A model generated the notes under the pieces. It made no database searches, was not told the DNA's origin, and saw only the letters and a list, made by a program, of their open reading frames with translations. 64,000 bases of DNA from JACDBZ01 sp038233215 (lineage in GTDB: Bacteria > Chloroflexota > Limnocylindria > QHBO01), in assembly GCA_038233215.1 (NCBI GenBank), contig JBBSML010000003.1, positions 62,001 through 126,000 on the forward strand, in the 5' to 3' direction. This document shows, in pieces, positions 8,090 through 16,383 of this stretch (position 1 is the stretch's first letter; each line of letters opens with the position of its first letter). The translations under genes and the position numbers were made by a program.

Positions 8090-9385
8090 ATGCACCGATT
8101 ACCACGCGAGGCGAGCTTCCTCGCCGCGATCATCCTGGCTGTCGTGCTGGCACCCGTGGCGGCCCCCGCGCCCATGGCAGCTGCCGGCGAATGCGGCACG
8201 TATCGTTCCGAGACCATCCCGCCCCCGACCATTCGCGTTCATCGCGGCGCGACCGGTGCGGTCGACACGGTCGACTTCCGCACATACGTCAAGAGCGTGC
8301 TTTCGCGCGAATGGATCAGTTCGTGGACGACCGAGTCGTTGCGCTCTGGAGCGCTCGCAGTGAAGAATTACGCTTGGTACCAGGTGATCCACTGGCGCGG
8401 GTACCTCAATGGCGCGGGCCAGTGTTTCGATGTGTTCGACACGACGCGCGACCAGCATTACGACCCGAGTCGGCCAACGCATGCGCCCATGGCCGCCGCC
8501 GTCGATTCGACCTGGGGCACGCTGGCTCACAAGGGCGGACGCATCTTCGCGACGTACTACAACGCCGGCGGCGCCTACGAATCGTGCGGAGCCAACGCGA
8601 ACGGATGGCAGATGTTCCAATGGGGCAGCCAGGCGTGCGGTCTGGCCGGCAAGAGCGCCGCCCAGATCATTGCGATGTATTACACCGGCGTGACCGTAAG
8701 CTCGGCGCCACCGGCAGCCACCCCGGCGCCGGCCCCTTCGCCGACACCGGCGCCCACGCCCGTACCCACGCCACGACCGACGGCCACACCAAAACCGACG
8801 GCAGCTCCGAGCACGGCGCCAAGCCCACGACCGAGTTCGGTGCCGAGCATCGCGCCGACGACCGCACCCACCCCGCCGCCTGCCATCCCCACGCCGGCGC
8901 CCACGGCCGCACCGACGCCGCTCCCGGCACCGGTGGAGATGCCGGGCGGCGGCCAGGTCGGACTCGCGGCACCTCCTCCACCGCCCCCGCCAGATCCCGA
9001 GCCGATCATCGTTGCGGTCGTTGCCGAACCCGAGGTTCCGCTCATCGTTGCGGTCGTTGCCGAACCCGAGATTCCGACCATCGAAGTGACGGCCGCCGAA
9101 CCCGAGGTTCCGACCATCGAAGTGACGGCTGCCGAACCCGAGATTCCGACCATCGAAGTGACGGCCGCCGAAGCGCCGCGGCTGGTCACAGCCGATGTCG
9201 ACATCGACGAAATGAGCAACCACGCCGCCGTCCGCTTCGAACGGTTGGTTGATGCAGCGGCCGACCGATCCTGGGCCACGACGCCAGCCACATCGAGACA
9301 GGCGTCCCTGCGTCTCATCGTGATGCGGCTCGTCGTGGAGCGCGCGATCGGCAACCTGCCGCTCCGGATCCGCCTCGGCAGCTAG
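8090..9385 (+). CDS. Exported SpoIID/LytB-domain protein with Pro-rich and 12-aa repeat tail
   Basis: A 431-aa protein. Residues 1-30 form a signal peptide (LAAIILAVVLAPVAAP...). Residues about 50-205 match the SpoIID domain (VDFRTYVKSVLSREW, GALAVKNYAWY, TYYNAGG), which in SpoIID is a peptidoglycan lytic transglycosylase acting on denuded glycan. A long Pro/Thr/Ala linker follows, then four 12-residue repeats of the EPEIPTIEVTAA type. Non-sporulating bacteria use the same domain in cell-wall remodelling, so sporulation is not implied. A TAAGAT hexamer lies 14 nt before the ATG. The 3' end overlaps the next, opposite gene by a shared CTAG. Confidence 0.85.
   Translation: MHRLPREASFLAAIILAVVLAPVAAPAPMAAAGECGTYRSETIPPPTIRVHRGATGAVDTVDFRTYVKSVLSREWISSWTTESLRSGALAVKNYAWYQVIHWRGYLNGAGQCFDVFDTTRDQHYDPSRPTHAPMAAAVDSTWGTLAHKGGRIFATYYNAGGAYESCGANANGWQMFQWGSQACGLAGKSAAQIIAMYYTGVTVSSAPPAATPAPAPSPTPAPTPVPTPRPTATPKPTAAPSTAPSPRPSSVPSIAPTTAPTPPPAIPTPAPTAAPTPLPAPVEMPGGGQVGLAAPPPPPPPDPEPIIVAVVAEPEVPLIVAVVAEPEIPTIEVTAAEPEVPTIEVTAAEPEIPTIEVTAAEAPRLVTADVDIDEMSNHAAVRFERLVDAAADRSWATTPATSRQASLRLIVMRLVVERAIGNLPLRIRLGS
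9026..9169 (+). repeat. Four 36-bp coding repeats in the SpoIID-like gene
   Basis: Four 36-bp units encode EPEVPLIVAVVA, EPEIPTIEVTAA, EPEVPTIEVTAA and EPEIPTIEVTAA; a partial unit (EPIIVAVVA) precedes them. Near-identity at DNA level implies recent duplication and possible copy-number variation. Confidence 0.9.
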
Positions 9386-10356
9386 GCATCAGCTTCGGAG
9401 TGGAGCAGACGAAGCGCGATCACCTCGGCCGCGGCCACGTCCTGGATGGCCAGGCCGACAGATTTGAAGACGGTGATCTCGGCAGGATCGCGGCTGTCCA
9501 GCCAGGAACGCTCCACGCATCCGATCTCCATGAGGTCTTCGCCGGTGATGAATCCGCGCTCGATTGCGGCGATGACATCACCCGCCTCGGCCAGAGATGC
9601 CTCACGTGAGTCGACCGCGGCGACGGAAGCTCGTCCGAACAGTTCGGGCGGAAGCTCGACCATGCCGCGGTGGTACGCGCCGATGCCGTTGATGTGCGTC
9701 CCCGGCTTCACCCACGCCGCGTCAAAGACCGGATCCGTCGAGGTGGTGGCGCAGCAGAGGACATCTGCCTCGCGCACGGCGGCCTCGACACTCGGGACGC
9801 TCACCACGTCCACGCCGGTGGCTTGTGCCATGCGGTCAGCGAACGTGTCGCGGCGAGTCGTGTCGCGCGCGTAGACGAGCACCCGACGGATCGGTCGTGC
9901 GGCGAGCACGGCACGGATCTGCCATTCGGCCTGCCCTCCTGCGCCGATGACGGTCAGCGTCTCGACGTCGGTCCGTGCAAGGAGCCTGGTGCCCACGCCA
10001 GACGCGGCGCCGGTTCGCATGGCGGTGACGGTCGCCCCGTCGAGCAGAGCCAGCGGGCGGCCCGTATCGGCATCGAACCAGACGACGATGGCGTGGATGG
10101 TCGGGAGTCCGCGTGGCGCGTTGCGCGGCATGACGGTGACGAGCTTCACCGTGGCTCCGGATCCTCCTTCGCGTACGCCGGGCATCATGAGCAGTGAACC
10201 GTCGCGCAGCTCGACATGAGACCGCAACGGTGAGCGATCGCGGCCGGTCGCCACGTCGCGAAAGGCAGCCTCGATCACGTCGAGCAGATCCGCCATCGGC
10301 ACGGCCCAGCGAATGCGCTCGCCGTCAAGGAAGGGCAAGGAATCGGGCGTCATCAT
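9382..10356 (-). CDS. Ornithine cyclodeaminase / mu-crystallin family protein
   Basis: A 324-aa protein with the family fold: N-terminal substrate/dimer part (ATVKLVTVMPRN, GLPTIHAIVVWFDADTG) and a Rossmann NAD domain starting TVIGAGGQAEWQIRAV. Members act as ornithine cyclodeaminase, ketimine reductase or alanine dehydrogenase; substrate cannot be assigned from sequence alone. The start is the first of two adjacent ATGs; upstream codons are unlike the family. Its last codons share CTAG with the convergent SpoIID-like gene. Confidence 0.87.
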   Translation of the reverse strand: MMTPDSLPFLDGERIRWAVPMADLLDVIEAAFRDVATGRDRSPLRSHVELRDGSLLMMPGVREGGSGATVKLVTVMPRNAPRGLPTIHAIVVWFDADTGRPLALLDGATVTAMRTGAASGVGTRLLARTDVETLTVIGAGGQAEWQIRAVLAARPIRRVLVYARDTTRRDTFADRMAQATGVDVVSVPSVEAAVREADVLCCATTSTDPVFDAAWVKPGTHINGIGAYHRGMVELPPELFGRASVAAVDSREASLAEAGDVIAAIERGFITGEDLMEIGCVERSWLDSRDPAEITVFKSVGLAIQDVAAAEVIALRLLHSEADA

Positions 10357-10428
10357 CGGTGCTGGCGCTAGAGTACCCGCAGCACGATCCGGCACAGGGC
10401 TTGCGATGACATCGGCCAAGGAGAAATT

Positions 10429-10776
10429 ATGATCGACAACGTCCGCGACGACCTTGCAGAGAGGGCGGATACCGCCCGCAACGAGCTTGGCGACCTCATG
10501 TGGCTGCTCCGCATGGCCGTGTTCGGCGCCGTGGCAGGCGCGCTCTACACAGAGTTGCGCAAGCCGCCGCAGCAGCGCACCTGGAACGGGAAATTGCTGG
10601 GATTCGTACCGTACGACTTCCGTCTCCCGACGCTCGAGCAGCTGCGCTCGGCCTACTGGAATCCCCGCTCGCCGAAGGTCTTCTCCGATCGCCCGCTCGG
10701 CGTTGGCTGGGCGGTCAACATTCCCACGCTGCTCCGCCGCCTGGGAGTCCGCCAGGGATTCACGAAAGGTCGCTGA
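10429..10776 (+). CDS. Conserved hypothetical protein (DUF5808-like)
   Basis: A 115-aa protein with a short hydrophobic stretch (MAVFGAVAGALYTEL) and a C-terminal block WNPRSPKVFSDRPLGVGWAV that resembles DUF5808 domains, which carry a similar W-P-K-GxGW-N pattern. Function is unknown. An excellent ribosome site (aaggag) precedes the ATG by about 7 nt. It stands divergent to the cyclodeaminase gene. Confidence 0.75.
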   Translation: MIDNVRDDLAERADTARNELGDLMWLLRMAVFGAVAGALYTELRKPPQQRTWNGKLLGFVPYDFRLPTLEQLRSAYWNPRSPKVFSDRPLGVGWAVNIPTLLRRLGVRQGFTKGR

Positions 10777-10808
10777 TTCCACCAGCATTCCGTCATGTGG
10801 CGCCGCTG

Positions 10809-10824
10809 GTGCCGCTAACGGCAC
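10809..10824 (+). terminator. Weak hairpin downstream of the DUF5808-like gene
   Basis: GTGCCG-ctaa-CGGCAC forms a 6-bp stem with a tetraloop. No U-tract follows, so a terminator role is only possible. Confidence 0.3.
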
Positions 10825-10882
10825 TGGTGGTGCCATCTGGCCAAGCCGGAGTCCGGGCAGGGTGCGCTAGCATCGGGCGAGC

Positions 10883-11332
10883 ATGAGTTGGTTCCCGGTT
10901 CTGCTGGTCGCGCACATCGGACTTGCCGTCGCGCTCCTCCTTCCGAGCGTGCTGCTGCCATTCGTGCTGCGGCGAAGCGATCGCGACCCCGGCGTGGTCA
11001 CGAGAAGCCTTATGGCCATGCAGGGCACCGGCACCCTCATCATCGCGGCGGGGCTTGCGGTCACCGGCACCGCAATGCTCCTGATCTTGGGACCCGAACT
11101 GCTGACGCAGCCATGGCTGCTGGTCGCGCTCACCCTCTACGCCATCAACCTGATCGTTGCGGGCGTCATCAGCCGCCCGAATCTGCGACGGCTGATCGGC
11201 CTCAGTGGATCAGGCACGGACGACGAAGCATGGAACCGCCGCGCGAGCCGGCAGCGCTACGTGGCGTACGGAATGGCGGGCGTCATCGGCGTCATTGGCT
11301 TCCTGATGAGCACAAAGCCGAAACTGTGGTGA
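10883..11332 (+). CDS. Integral membrane protein (DUF2269-like)
   Basis: A 149-aa protein with four predicted membrane helices (starting WFPVLLVAHIGLAVALLLPSV, GTLIIAAGLAVTGTAMLLI, WLLVALTLYAINLIVAGVI and the C-terminal MAGVIGVIGFLM). Layout resembles DUF2269 proteins; function unknown. TAGCAT lies 9 nt before the ATG, suggesting a leaderless transcript. Confidence 0.75.
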   Translation: MSWFPVLLVAHIGLAVALLLPSVLLPFVLRRSDRDPGVVTRSLMAMQGTGTLIIAAGLAVTGTAMLLILGPELLTQPWLLVALTLYAINLIVAGVISRPNLRRLIGLSGSGTDDEAWNRRASRQRYVAYGMAGVIGVIGFLMSTKPKLW

Positions 11333-11341
11333 GCGCGTCGG

Positions 11342-11359
11342 CGTATATACGTATATACG
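11342..11359. repeat. 18-bp perfect palindrome built from two gtatatac units
   Basis: cgtatatacgtatatacg is its own reverse complement, lying just after the membrane-protein gene and before a small convergent gene. A single gtatatac also sits at 1271, in front of the desaturase. It could be an operator; no regulator is identified. Confidence 0.6.
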
Positions 11360-11377
11360 TTGCGCCCACGCGCTGAC

Positions 11378-11482
11378 CTAGAAGCGGGGCAGCGGCAGCG
11401 GGCGTCCCATGACGAAGAAGATGCCCGCCACGATCAGGAACATCGCAATCGCGAAGAAGAGCAACCAGCGCAGAACTTCCAT
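11378..11482 (-). CDS. 34-aa single-span membrane miniprotein
   Basis: The frame reads MEVLRWLLFFAIAMFLIVAG followed by IFFVMG and a Pro/Arg tail (RPLPLPRF). It is a nearly pure transmembrane helix of about 22 residues with a short basic C-terminus. GGAG stands 7 nt before the ATG, so translation is plausible. It lies convergent to the DUF2269-like gene and divergent to the ligase gene. Function is unknown; it may be a small membrane regulator. Confidence 0.6.
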   Translation of the reverse strand: MEVLRWLLFFAIAMFLIVAGIFFVMGRPLPLPRF

Positions 11483-11598
11483 GCTCGGACTCCGATACGG
11501 TGGAATGGGTCGGCAGCTGACTCCCCCATCGGTTGGCCGATTCTATCGGTCCGTCCAACCCTCCGCGCGGAACCGGGGTCCGCTTTAGAATTCGCAGC

Positions 11599-12873
11599 GT
11601 GACCCTCCGCCTGTTCGATGCCCGCCGCAACGGGCTGCACCCCTTCGCGCCCATCCCCGATCGAGCACGTATCGGCCTCTACGTCTGCGGCGTGACTCCC
11701 TATGACACCGGGCATCTCGGCCATGCATTCACGTACATCAGCTTCGACGTGCTGCATCGGTATCTCGAGTACATCGGGCACGACGTCGTCTACGTTCAGA
11801 ACCTGACTGATGTCGATGACGACATGCTGCGCAAGTCACGAGAGACCGGCGAGGACTACCTGGCGCTCGGGAACCGATGGGTCACGACCTTTCTGACGGA
11901 AATGGCCGCGCTCAACTGGCTACCACCCGACCACTATCCACGCGCCACGCAGCACATTCCGCAGGTGCTCGAGCTGATCGGCACGCTTACGACCAGGGGC
12001 CTCGCGTATGCCGCCCAGGGCAACGTGTTCTTCGACGTCGCGGCCGACCCCTCCTATGGGCAGCTCAGCAAGCTGTCGGTCGATGCGATGCTGCCGATCG
12101 CGAATGACCGCGGCAACGTACCGGACATGCCCGGCAAACGCGACCCACTCGATTTCGTGCTCTGGCAGAAGTCGCTGCCGGGTGAGCCCGCCTGGGAATC
12201 AGCCTGGGGACCCGGCCGACCCGGATGGCACATCGAGTGCTCGGCGATGTCGATGGCGTACCTGGGAACCCAGTTTGAGATCCACGGCGGCGGTGCCGAT
12301 CTCCTCTTCCCGCATCACGAGTCCGAGCTGGCACAGTCGGAGGGCGCGACCGGCGATCGGCCCTTCGTCGGCTGGTGGACGCACGCCGGCATGCTCAGTT
12401 ACGACGGAGACAAGATGAGCAAGTCACTCGGCAACCTCGTCCTCGTGCGCGACCTGCTGAGAACCTACCCCGGCGACGCGATCCGCCACTACCTCGTTTC
12501 CCGCCATTACCGGTCGGACGTCCACTTCACGGAGGCCGACCTCGCGGTGTCCGCCGAAGCAGCCTCCGTCCTGCGCCGGGCCTGCCTGCGAGCCGAGGAG
12601 CTTTCCCCCGCCGATCCCGCCTTTGCCGATCCCTCCGCGCTATCGCCGACCGTGGCCGAGCATCGCGTGCGGTTTCTGGCGGCGATGGACGATGACCTCG
12701 ATACGCCGACCGCGATGCCCGAACTGGAGGCGCTCGCCCGCCTGGCGCTTGACGCGCTCGATCCCGACGTGGTCGCCCAGGCCGGCTGGATGGTCCGGGA
12801 GCTCGGCGCGCGCATACTGGGGCTGCGGCTGGCGACCGAGCCCGCGGCGGTGCGCAGCACGACGGCGGCATGA
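11599..12873 (+). CDS. CysS/MshC-family cysteine ligase
   Basis: A 424-aa class I synthetase-fold protein. It has the HIGH motif as HLGH (TPYDTGHLGHAFTY), the KMSKS loop (GDKMSKSLGN) and the zinc ligands of the family (YVCG, HIECSA, PHHE). CysS charges tRNA-Cys; MshC joins cysteine to GlcN-inositol in mycothiol synthesis. The text CGVTPYDTGHLGHA and THAGMLSYDG resembles MshC-type sequences, and the C-terminus is short, lacking the usual CysS helical tail; but other stretches look like CysS. I leave the substrate open. GTG start: TAGAAT lies 7 nt upstream, so a leaderless mRNA is likely. Confidence 0.8.
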   Translation: MTLRLFDARRNGLHPFAPIPDRARIGLYVCGVTPYDTGHLGHAFTYISFDVLHRYLEYIGHDVVYVQNLTDVDDDMLRKSRETGEDYLALGNRWVTTFLTEMAALNWLPPDHYPRATQHIPQVLELIGTLTTRGLAYAAQGNVFFDVAADPSYGQLSKLSVDAMLPIANDRGNVPDMPGKRDPLDFVLWQKSLPGEPAWESAWGPGRPGWHIECSAMSMAYLGTQFEIHGGGADLLFPHHESELAQSEGATGDRPFVGWWTHAGMLSYDGDKMSKSLGNLVLVRDLLRTYPGDAIRHYLVSRHYRSDVHFTEADLAVSAEAASVLRRACLRAEELSPADPAFADPSALSPTVAEHRVRFLAAMDDDLDTPTAMPELEALARLALDALDPDVVAQAGWMVRELGARILGLRLATEPAAVRSTTAA

Positions 12874-13412
12874 TCGGTAACTCGCCCGATGACGACCTGG
12901 TCCCGATCAGCGTCCGACTCGGGCAGGTCGTGCCTCCCGAGGATCCCGAGGACTGGACCCGTCCGCTGACCTGGGTCGCGGCGCTCGGCATGCTGGCAGG
13001 CCCGATCGTCGCGCTCGGCTGGTTCGTGGTTGGGCCGCCAGCGGACGCCGCCCGCGCACAACCGGCAACCTACCTCGTGTCCGTGGCGCTCGTGGCCGGA
13101 GCAGCCGCCACGGGCGCTACCCAGGTCGGAGCGGCGCGAGCCGGGACGGCAACCCTCGGAGCAGGGCTGTTCGGGGCGCTCGTACTCATCGTGCTCGGTG
13201 TCGTCACCGCCGGTGAGCGCCAGGTCGGCGCTGCATCGCCCACGCTGGCCCATGGATTCGCGTCCGCGGTCTCCGGACTGGCCGGGGCGTCCACCGCCGC
13301 CGTCATCGCGGCCATCGTCGCGCGCCAGCACGTGCGCCTGGTGAGGTTCGCGGCTGCATTGATGGGCGGAACACTGGTCAGCCTCGCGACGCTGGCGGGT
13401 CTCTTGGCGTAG
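12870..13412 (+). CDS. Predicted membrane protein, unknown family
   Basis: A 180-aa protein with about five hydrophobic helices, Ala/Gly/Val-rich, after a soluble N-terminus of about 38 residues. Its ATG overlaps the ligase stop (ATGA), so the two are co-translated. No domain is recognised. It ends 19 nt before the convergent ABC transporter operon. Confidence 0.7.
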   Translation: MIGNSPDDDLVPISVRLGQVVPPEDPEDWTRPLTWVAALGMLAGPIVALGWFVVGPPADAARAQPATYLVSVALVAGAAATGATQVGAARAGTATLGAGLFGALVLIVLGVVTAGERQVGAASPTLAHGFASAVSGLAGASTAAVIAAIVARQHVRLVRFAAALMGGTLVSLATLAGLLA

Positions 13413-13431
13413 CCAGATGACCGAGCCAACC

Positions 13432-14439
13432 TCAAGGCGCACTCGTTACGGACTCGACGAGGAGGCATGCGGCGTGGTGGTCGGCGCCAACCTGGTACAG
13501 CGGCGGGTCGAGCGTAGGACAGCGGTCGAAGACGAGTGGGCAGCGCGGATGGAAGCGGCAGCCCGCTGGGATCCGTGACGGATCTGGCGTCTCACCACGC
13601 AGGATCACCGGCTTGCGACGCGCGGCGGGGTCCGGGACCGGGACCACCGACAGAAGCGCCTGCGCGTACGGATGGCGCGGATTGGCAAGCACCTCGTGCG
13701 TGGGACCATGCTCCACGATCCGCCCCAGGTACATGACCGCGATGCGATCGGCATAGGCGGCGACCGTCGAGAGGTCATGAGTGATCATCACCACCGCGAT
13801 GCCCTGCTCCCGTGCCAAGGCGGAGAGCAGGTTGAGGATCTCGGCGCGGATGCTGACATCGAGCATCGAGACCGGCTCGTCCGCCACGAGCAATGCAGGC
13901 TCCAGCGCAAGGGCCGCGGCGATGACGACGCGCTGACGCTGCCCACCGGACAGCTCGAACGGATACCGATGCAGGTAGGCATCCACCGGCGTGAGCCCGG
14001 CCTGGGTCAGCGCCCCCGCCACGCGTGCCCGCAGCTCGGCCCGGGTTGGCGCCACGCGATGCACGCGCAGCGGCTCGGCCACGATCTCGGCCACGATCAT
14101 GCGAGGATTGAGCGACTCGTACGGGTCCTGGAAGACCATCTGCACTCGGCGTCTCAGGCGCTGGAGCCCACGGCCGGAGAGCGCACCGACCTCTTCGCCG
14201 TCGAGCATCACACGGCCCCGCGTCGGCCGCACCAGCCCCATCAGCAGGTTGCCCGTCGTCGTCTTGCCGCAGCCGGACTCGCCGACCAGCGCGATCACCT
14301 CGCCCGCGTGGAGATCGAACGAGATGCCATCCACCGCCCGTACCGGTGGCGACGGCCGGCGACGGAGCCAGTCACCGAGCGAGATGTGGCCCGGGAATTC
14401 CTTGACCAGACCCTCGACGCGGAGGAGCGCATCGGTCAT
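13432..14439 (-). CDS. Dipeptide/oligopeptide ABC transporter ATPase (DppF/OppF type)
   Basis: A 335-aa ATP-binding subunit. Walker A is GESGCGKTTTGN, the signature LSGGQRQRV, Walker B LLVADEPVSMLD, and the H-loop ITHDLS. The C-terminal oligopeptide-transporter extension has the Cys motif GCRFHPRCP. It is the last gene of a four-gene operon and overlaps the preceding fusion gene by ATGA. It powers peptide (or nickel/sugar) uptake together with the other ATPase. Confidence 0.92.
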   Translation of the reverse strand: MTDALLRVEGLVKEFPGHISLGDWLRRRPSPPVRAVDGISFDLHAGEVIALVGESGCGKTTTGNLLMGLVRPTRGRVMLDGEEVGALSGRGLQRLRRRVQMVFQDPYESLNPRMIVAEIVAEPLRVHRVAPTRAELRARVAGALTQAGLTPVDAYLHRYPFELSGGQRQRVVIAAALALEPALLVADEPVSMLDVSIRAEILNLLSALAREQGIAVVMITHDLSTVAAYADRIAVMYLGRIVEHGPTHEVLANPRHPYAQALLSVVPVPDPAARRKPVILRGETPDPSRIPAGCRFHPRCPLVFDRCPTLDPPLYQVGADHHAACLLVESVTSAP

Positions 14440-16379
14440 GACCGATGCTCCGCCGGATCGAGCAGAAAGCAGGCCGCCCGTCCACCATCGGTCGGGTACT
14501 CCGGCGGTCGCTCTGTAGGGCAGCGGTCGAAGGCATGCGGACAGCGCGGGGCGAAACGGCAGCCGGGGGGCATGGCATCCAGGCGCGGCGGCGCCCCGGG
14601 AATCCCCCGTAGCGGGCGGTCGGGGTGCGCCACGTCGGGAAACGATTGCAGCAGCTGCTGCGTGTACGGATGCTGCGGCGCTCGGAAGATGGTCGCGGCG
14701 TCGTTCTCCTCGGCCACGCCTCCGCCGTACATGACCACGATCCGATCGCAGACCTGGGCGACGACACCGAGATCGTGGGTGACCAGGATGATGCCCATCC
14801 CGAAGTCACGGGCGATCCCGCCCAGCAGCTCCAGGATCTGGGCCTGAATCATCACGTCGAGCGCCGTGGTCGGCTCATCGGCGATGATGACGTCGGGGTC
14901 GCATGCCAGCGCCAGGGCGATCATGGCGCGCTGCCGCATGCCGCCGGAATAGGTGTGCGGATACTCGCCCGCACGTCTGCGACCGATGCCGACCCGCTCG
15001 AGAAGCTCAGCCGCTCGGCGCGCCCCCACCTCCCTGCTCGTACCGGGCGCATGCAGGCGCACCGCCTCGCTGATCTGGTCGCCTACCGGACTGACAGGGT
15101 TGAGCGCGTTCATGGCGCCCTGGAAGACGAGCGAGAGGTGCGTCCACCGAAACGCGCGCAGCGCCCGCCCATCCAGCGAGAGGAGGTCCTCATCGTCGAA
15201 CCAGACGCTGCCGGACACGACGCGGCCGCCGGGCGGCAGCAGGCGAAGGATGCCAAGCGCCGTCGTGGTCTTGCCGCAGCCCGACTCCCCCACCAGGCCG
15301 AGCGTTTCGCCGCGATGCAGGTCGAAGCTCACCTGGTCGACCGCCCGCAGCGGTCCGCCGGGGGCGTCGAACTCGATCGAGAGGTCCCGGACGCGGAGGA
15401 TCGGGGCGGTGGCATCGGCGACTCGCGGCGCATCCTGCACGGGTATGGCTCGGTCGCGGGCGACATCGGTCCCGGGCGCCTCGAGGTGGTGCCGCTTGAG
15501 TCGTGGATTGAGCGCGTCCTCCAGCGCCGTACCGAGAAGCGTCGTGCCCAGCACCACCCACACGATGGCCAGACCCGGCGGGATGAGGGCCCACCATGCC
15601 CCGGCGCTGACCGCACCGCGGTCAAACGCGAAGTTGAGCATCTGGCCCCAACTGATGACGGTCGGGTCCCCGAGCCCCAGGAACGCGAGGGTCGACTCCG
15701 AAAGGATGGCCAGGCTGATGACGAGGACCATGTTGGCCAGCATCAGCGGCAGGACCGCCGGCATGATGTGCCGACGCAGAATATGGGCGTCCCCGGCACC
15801 GATCGCCCGGGCGCGCATGACGAACTTGCGCTCCCGCACGGTCAGCGTCTGCGAGCGAACCAGCCGAGCCGTGGTCGTCCAGCCCAATGCGCCGATGACC
15901 AGGATGATCGTGCCGAGCGAGGGACCGATGATCGCCACCAGCACGATCTGGAGCGCCAGGTCAGGAATGACGAGGAAGAAATCGGTGATCCGCATGAGCA
16001 ACGAGCCGATCCACCCGCCGCGGTAGCCAGCCACGATCCCGACGAGGCCGCCGATGACGAGTGCGATGGCGGCCGCCGCGAAGCCCACGATGAGCGACAC
16101 GCGAGCTCCGTAGATGAGCGAGGAGAGGACATCCTTGCCGCCATCATCGGTCCCGAGTGGGTGGACCGCCGACGGCGCCTGGTAGATATCAAGAATGTTG
16201 ACGCGCACGTGGGCGTACGGGTCGTAGGGCGCGACGAGCGGAGCCGCGACCGCGAGGAGCACGGCGATCGCCAGCATCGCCGCACCGACGAGCCCCATCC
16301 GGTGCCGCAGGAACGAGCGCCAGGCCCGTTTCGGCTCGATCGCCGTGGTGGGTGCGGTGACCTCCAGGAGCGCGGTCAT
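14436..16379 (-). CDS. Fused ABC permease (DppC) plus ATPase (DppD)
   Basis: A single 647-aa frame joins two normally separate subunits. Residues about 1-295 are a DppC-type permease with an N-terminal helix, the usual HPLGTDDGGKDVL block and an EAA loop (RARAIGAGDAHILRRH). After a linker, residues about 325-645 are a DppD-type ATPase with Walker A GESGCGKTTT, signature YSGGMRQRA, Walker B and a C-terminal Cys motif GCRFAPRCP. A fixed 1:1 stoichiometry of these subunits follows. The gene begins 4 nt after the DppB-type permease and overlaps DppF. Confidence 0.92.
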   Translation of the reverse strand: MTALLEVTAPTTAIEPKRAWRSFLRHRMGLVGAAMLAIAVLLAVAAPLVAPYDPYAHVRVNILDIYQAPSAVHPLGTDDGGKDVLSSLIYGARVSLIVGFAAAAIALVIGGLVGIVAGYRGGWIGSLLMRITDFFLVIPDLALQIVLVAIIGPSLGTIILVIGALGWTTTARLVRSQTLTVRERKFVMRARAIGAGDAHILRRHIMPAVLPLMLANMVLVISLAILSESTLAFLGLGDPTVISWGQMLNFAFDRGAVSAGAWWALIPPGLAIVWVVLGTTLLGTALEDALNPRLKRHHLEAPGTDVARDRAIPVQDAPRVADATAPILRVRDLSIEFDAPGGPLRAVDQVSFDLHRGETLGLVGESGCGKTTTALGILRLLPPGGRVVSGSVWFDDEDLLSLDGRALRAFRWTHLSLVFQGAMNALNPVSPVGDQISEAVRLHAPGTSREVGARRAAELLERVGIGRRRAGEYPHTYSGGMRQRAMIALALACDPDVIIADEPTTALDVMIQAQILELLGGIARDFGMGIILVTHDLGVVAQVCDRIVVMYGGGVAEENDAATIFRAPQHPYTQQLLQSFPDVAHPDRPLRGIPGAPPRLDAMPPGCRFAPRCPHAFDRCPTERPPEYPTDGGRAACFLLDPAEHRS

Positions 16380-16383
16380 CGGC

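Noticed and set aside
9026..9169. Regular repeats that might be a CRISPR array.
   Set aside because: Units are adjacent, in frame and without spacers; they are protein repeats.
8099..9223. A long opposite-strand open frame across the SpoIID-like gene.
   Set aside because: It is low-complexity Gly/Arg sequence caused by the Pro-rich repeats and high GC; no ribosome site or family.
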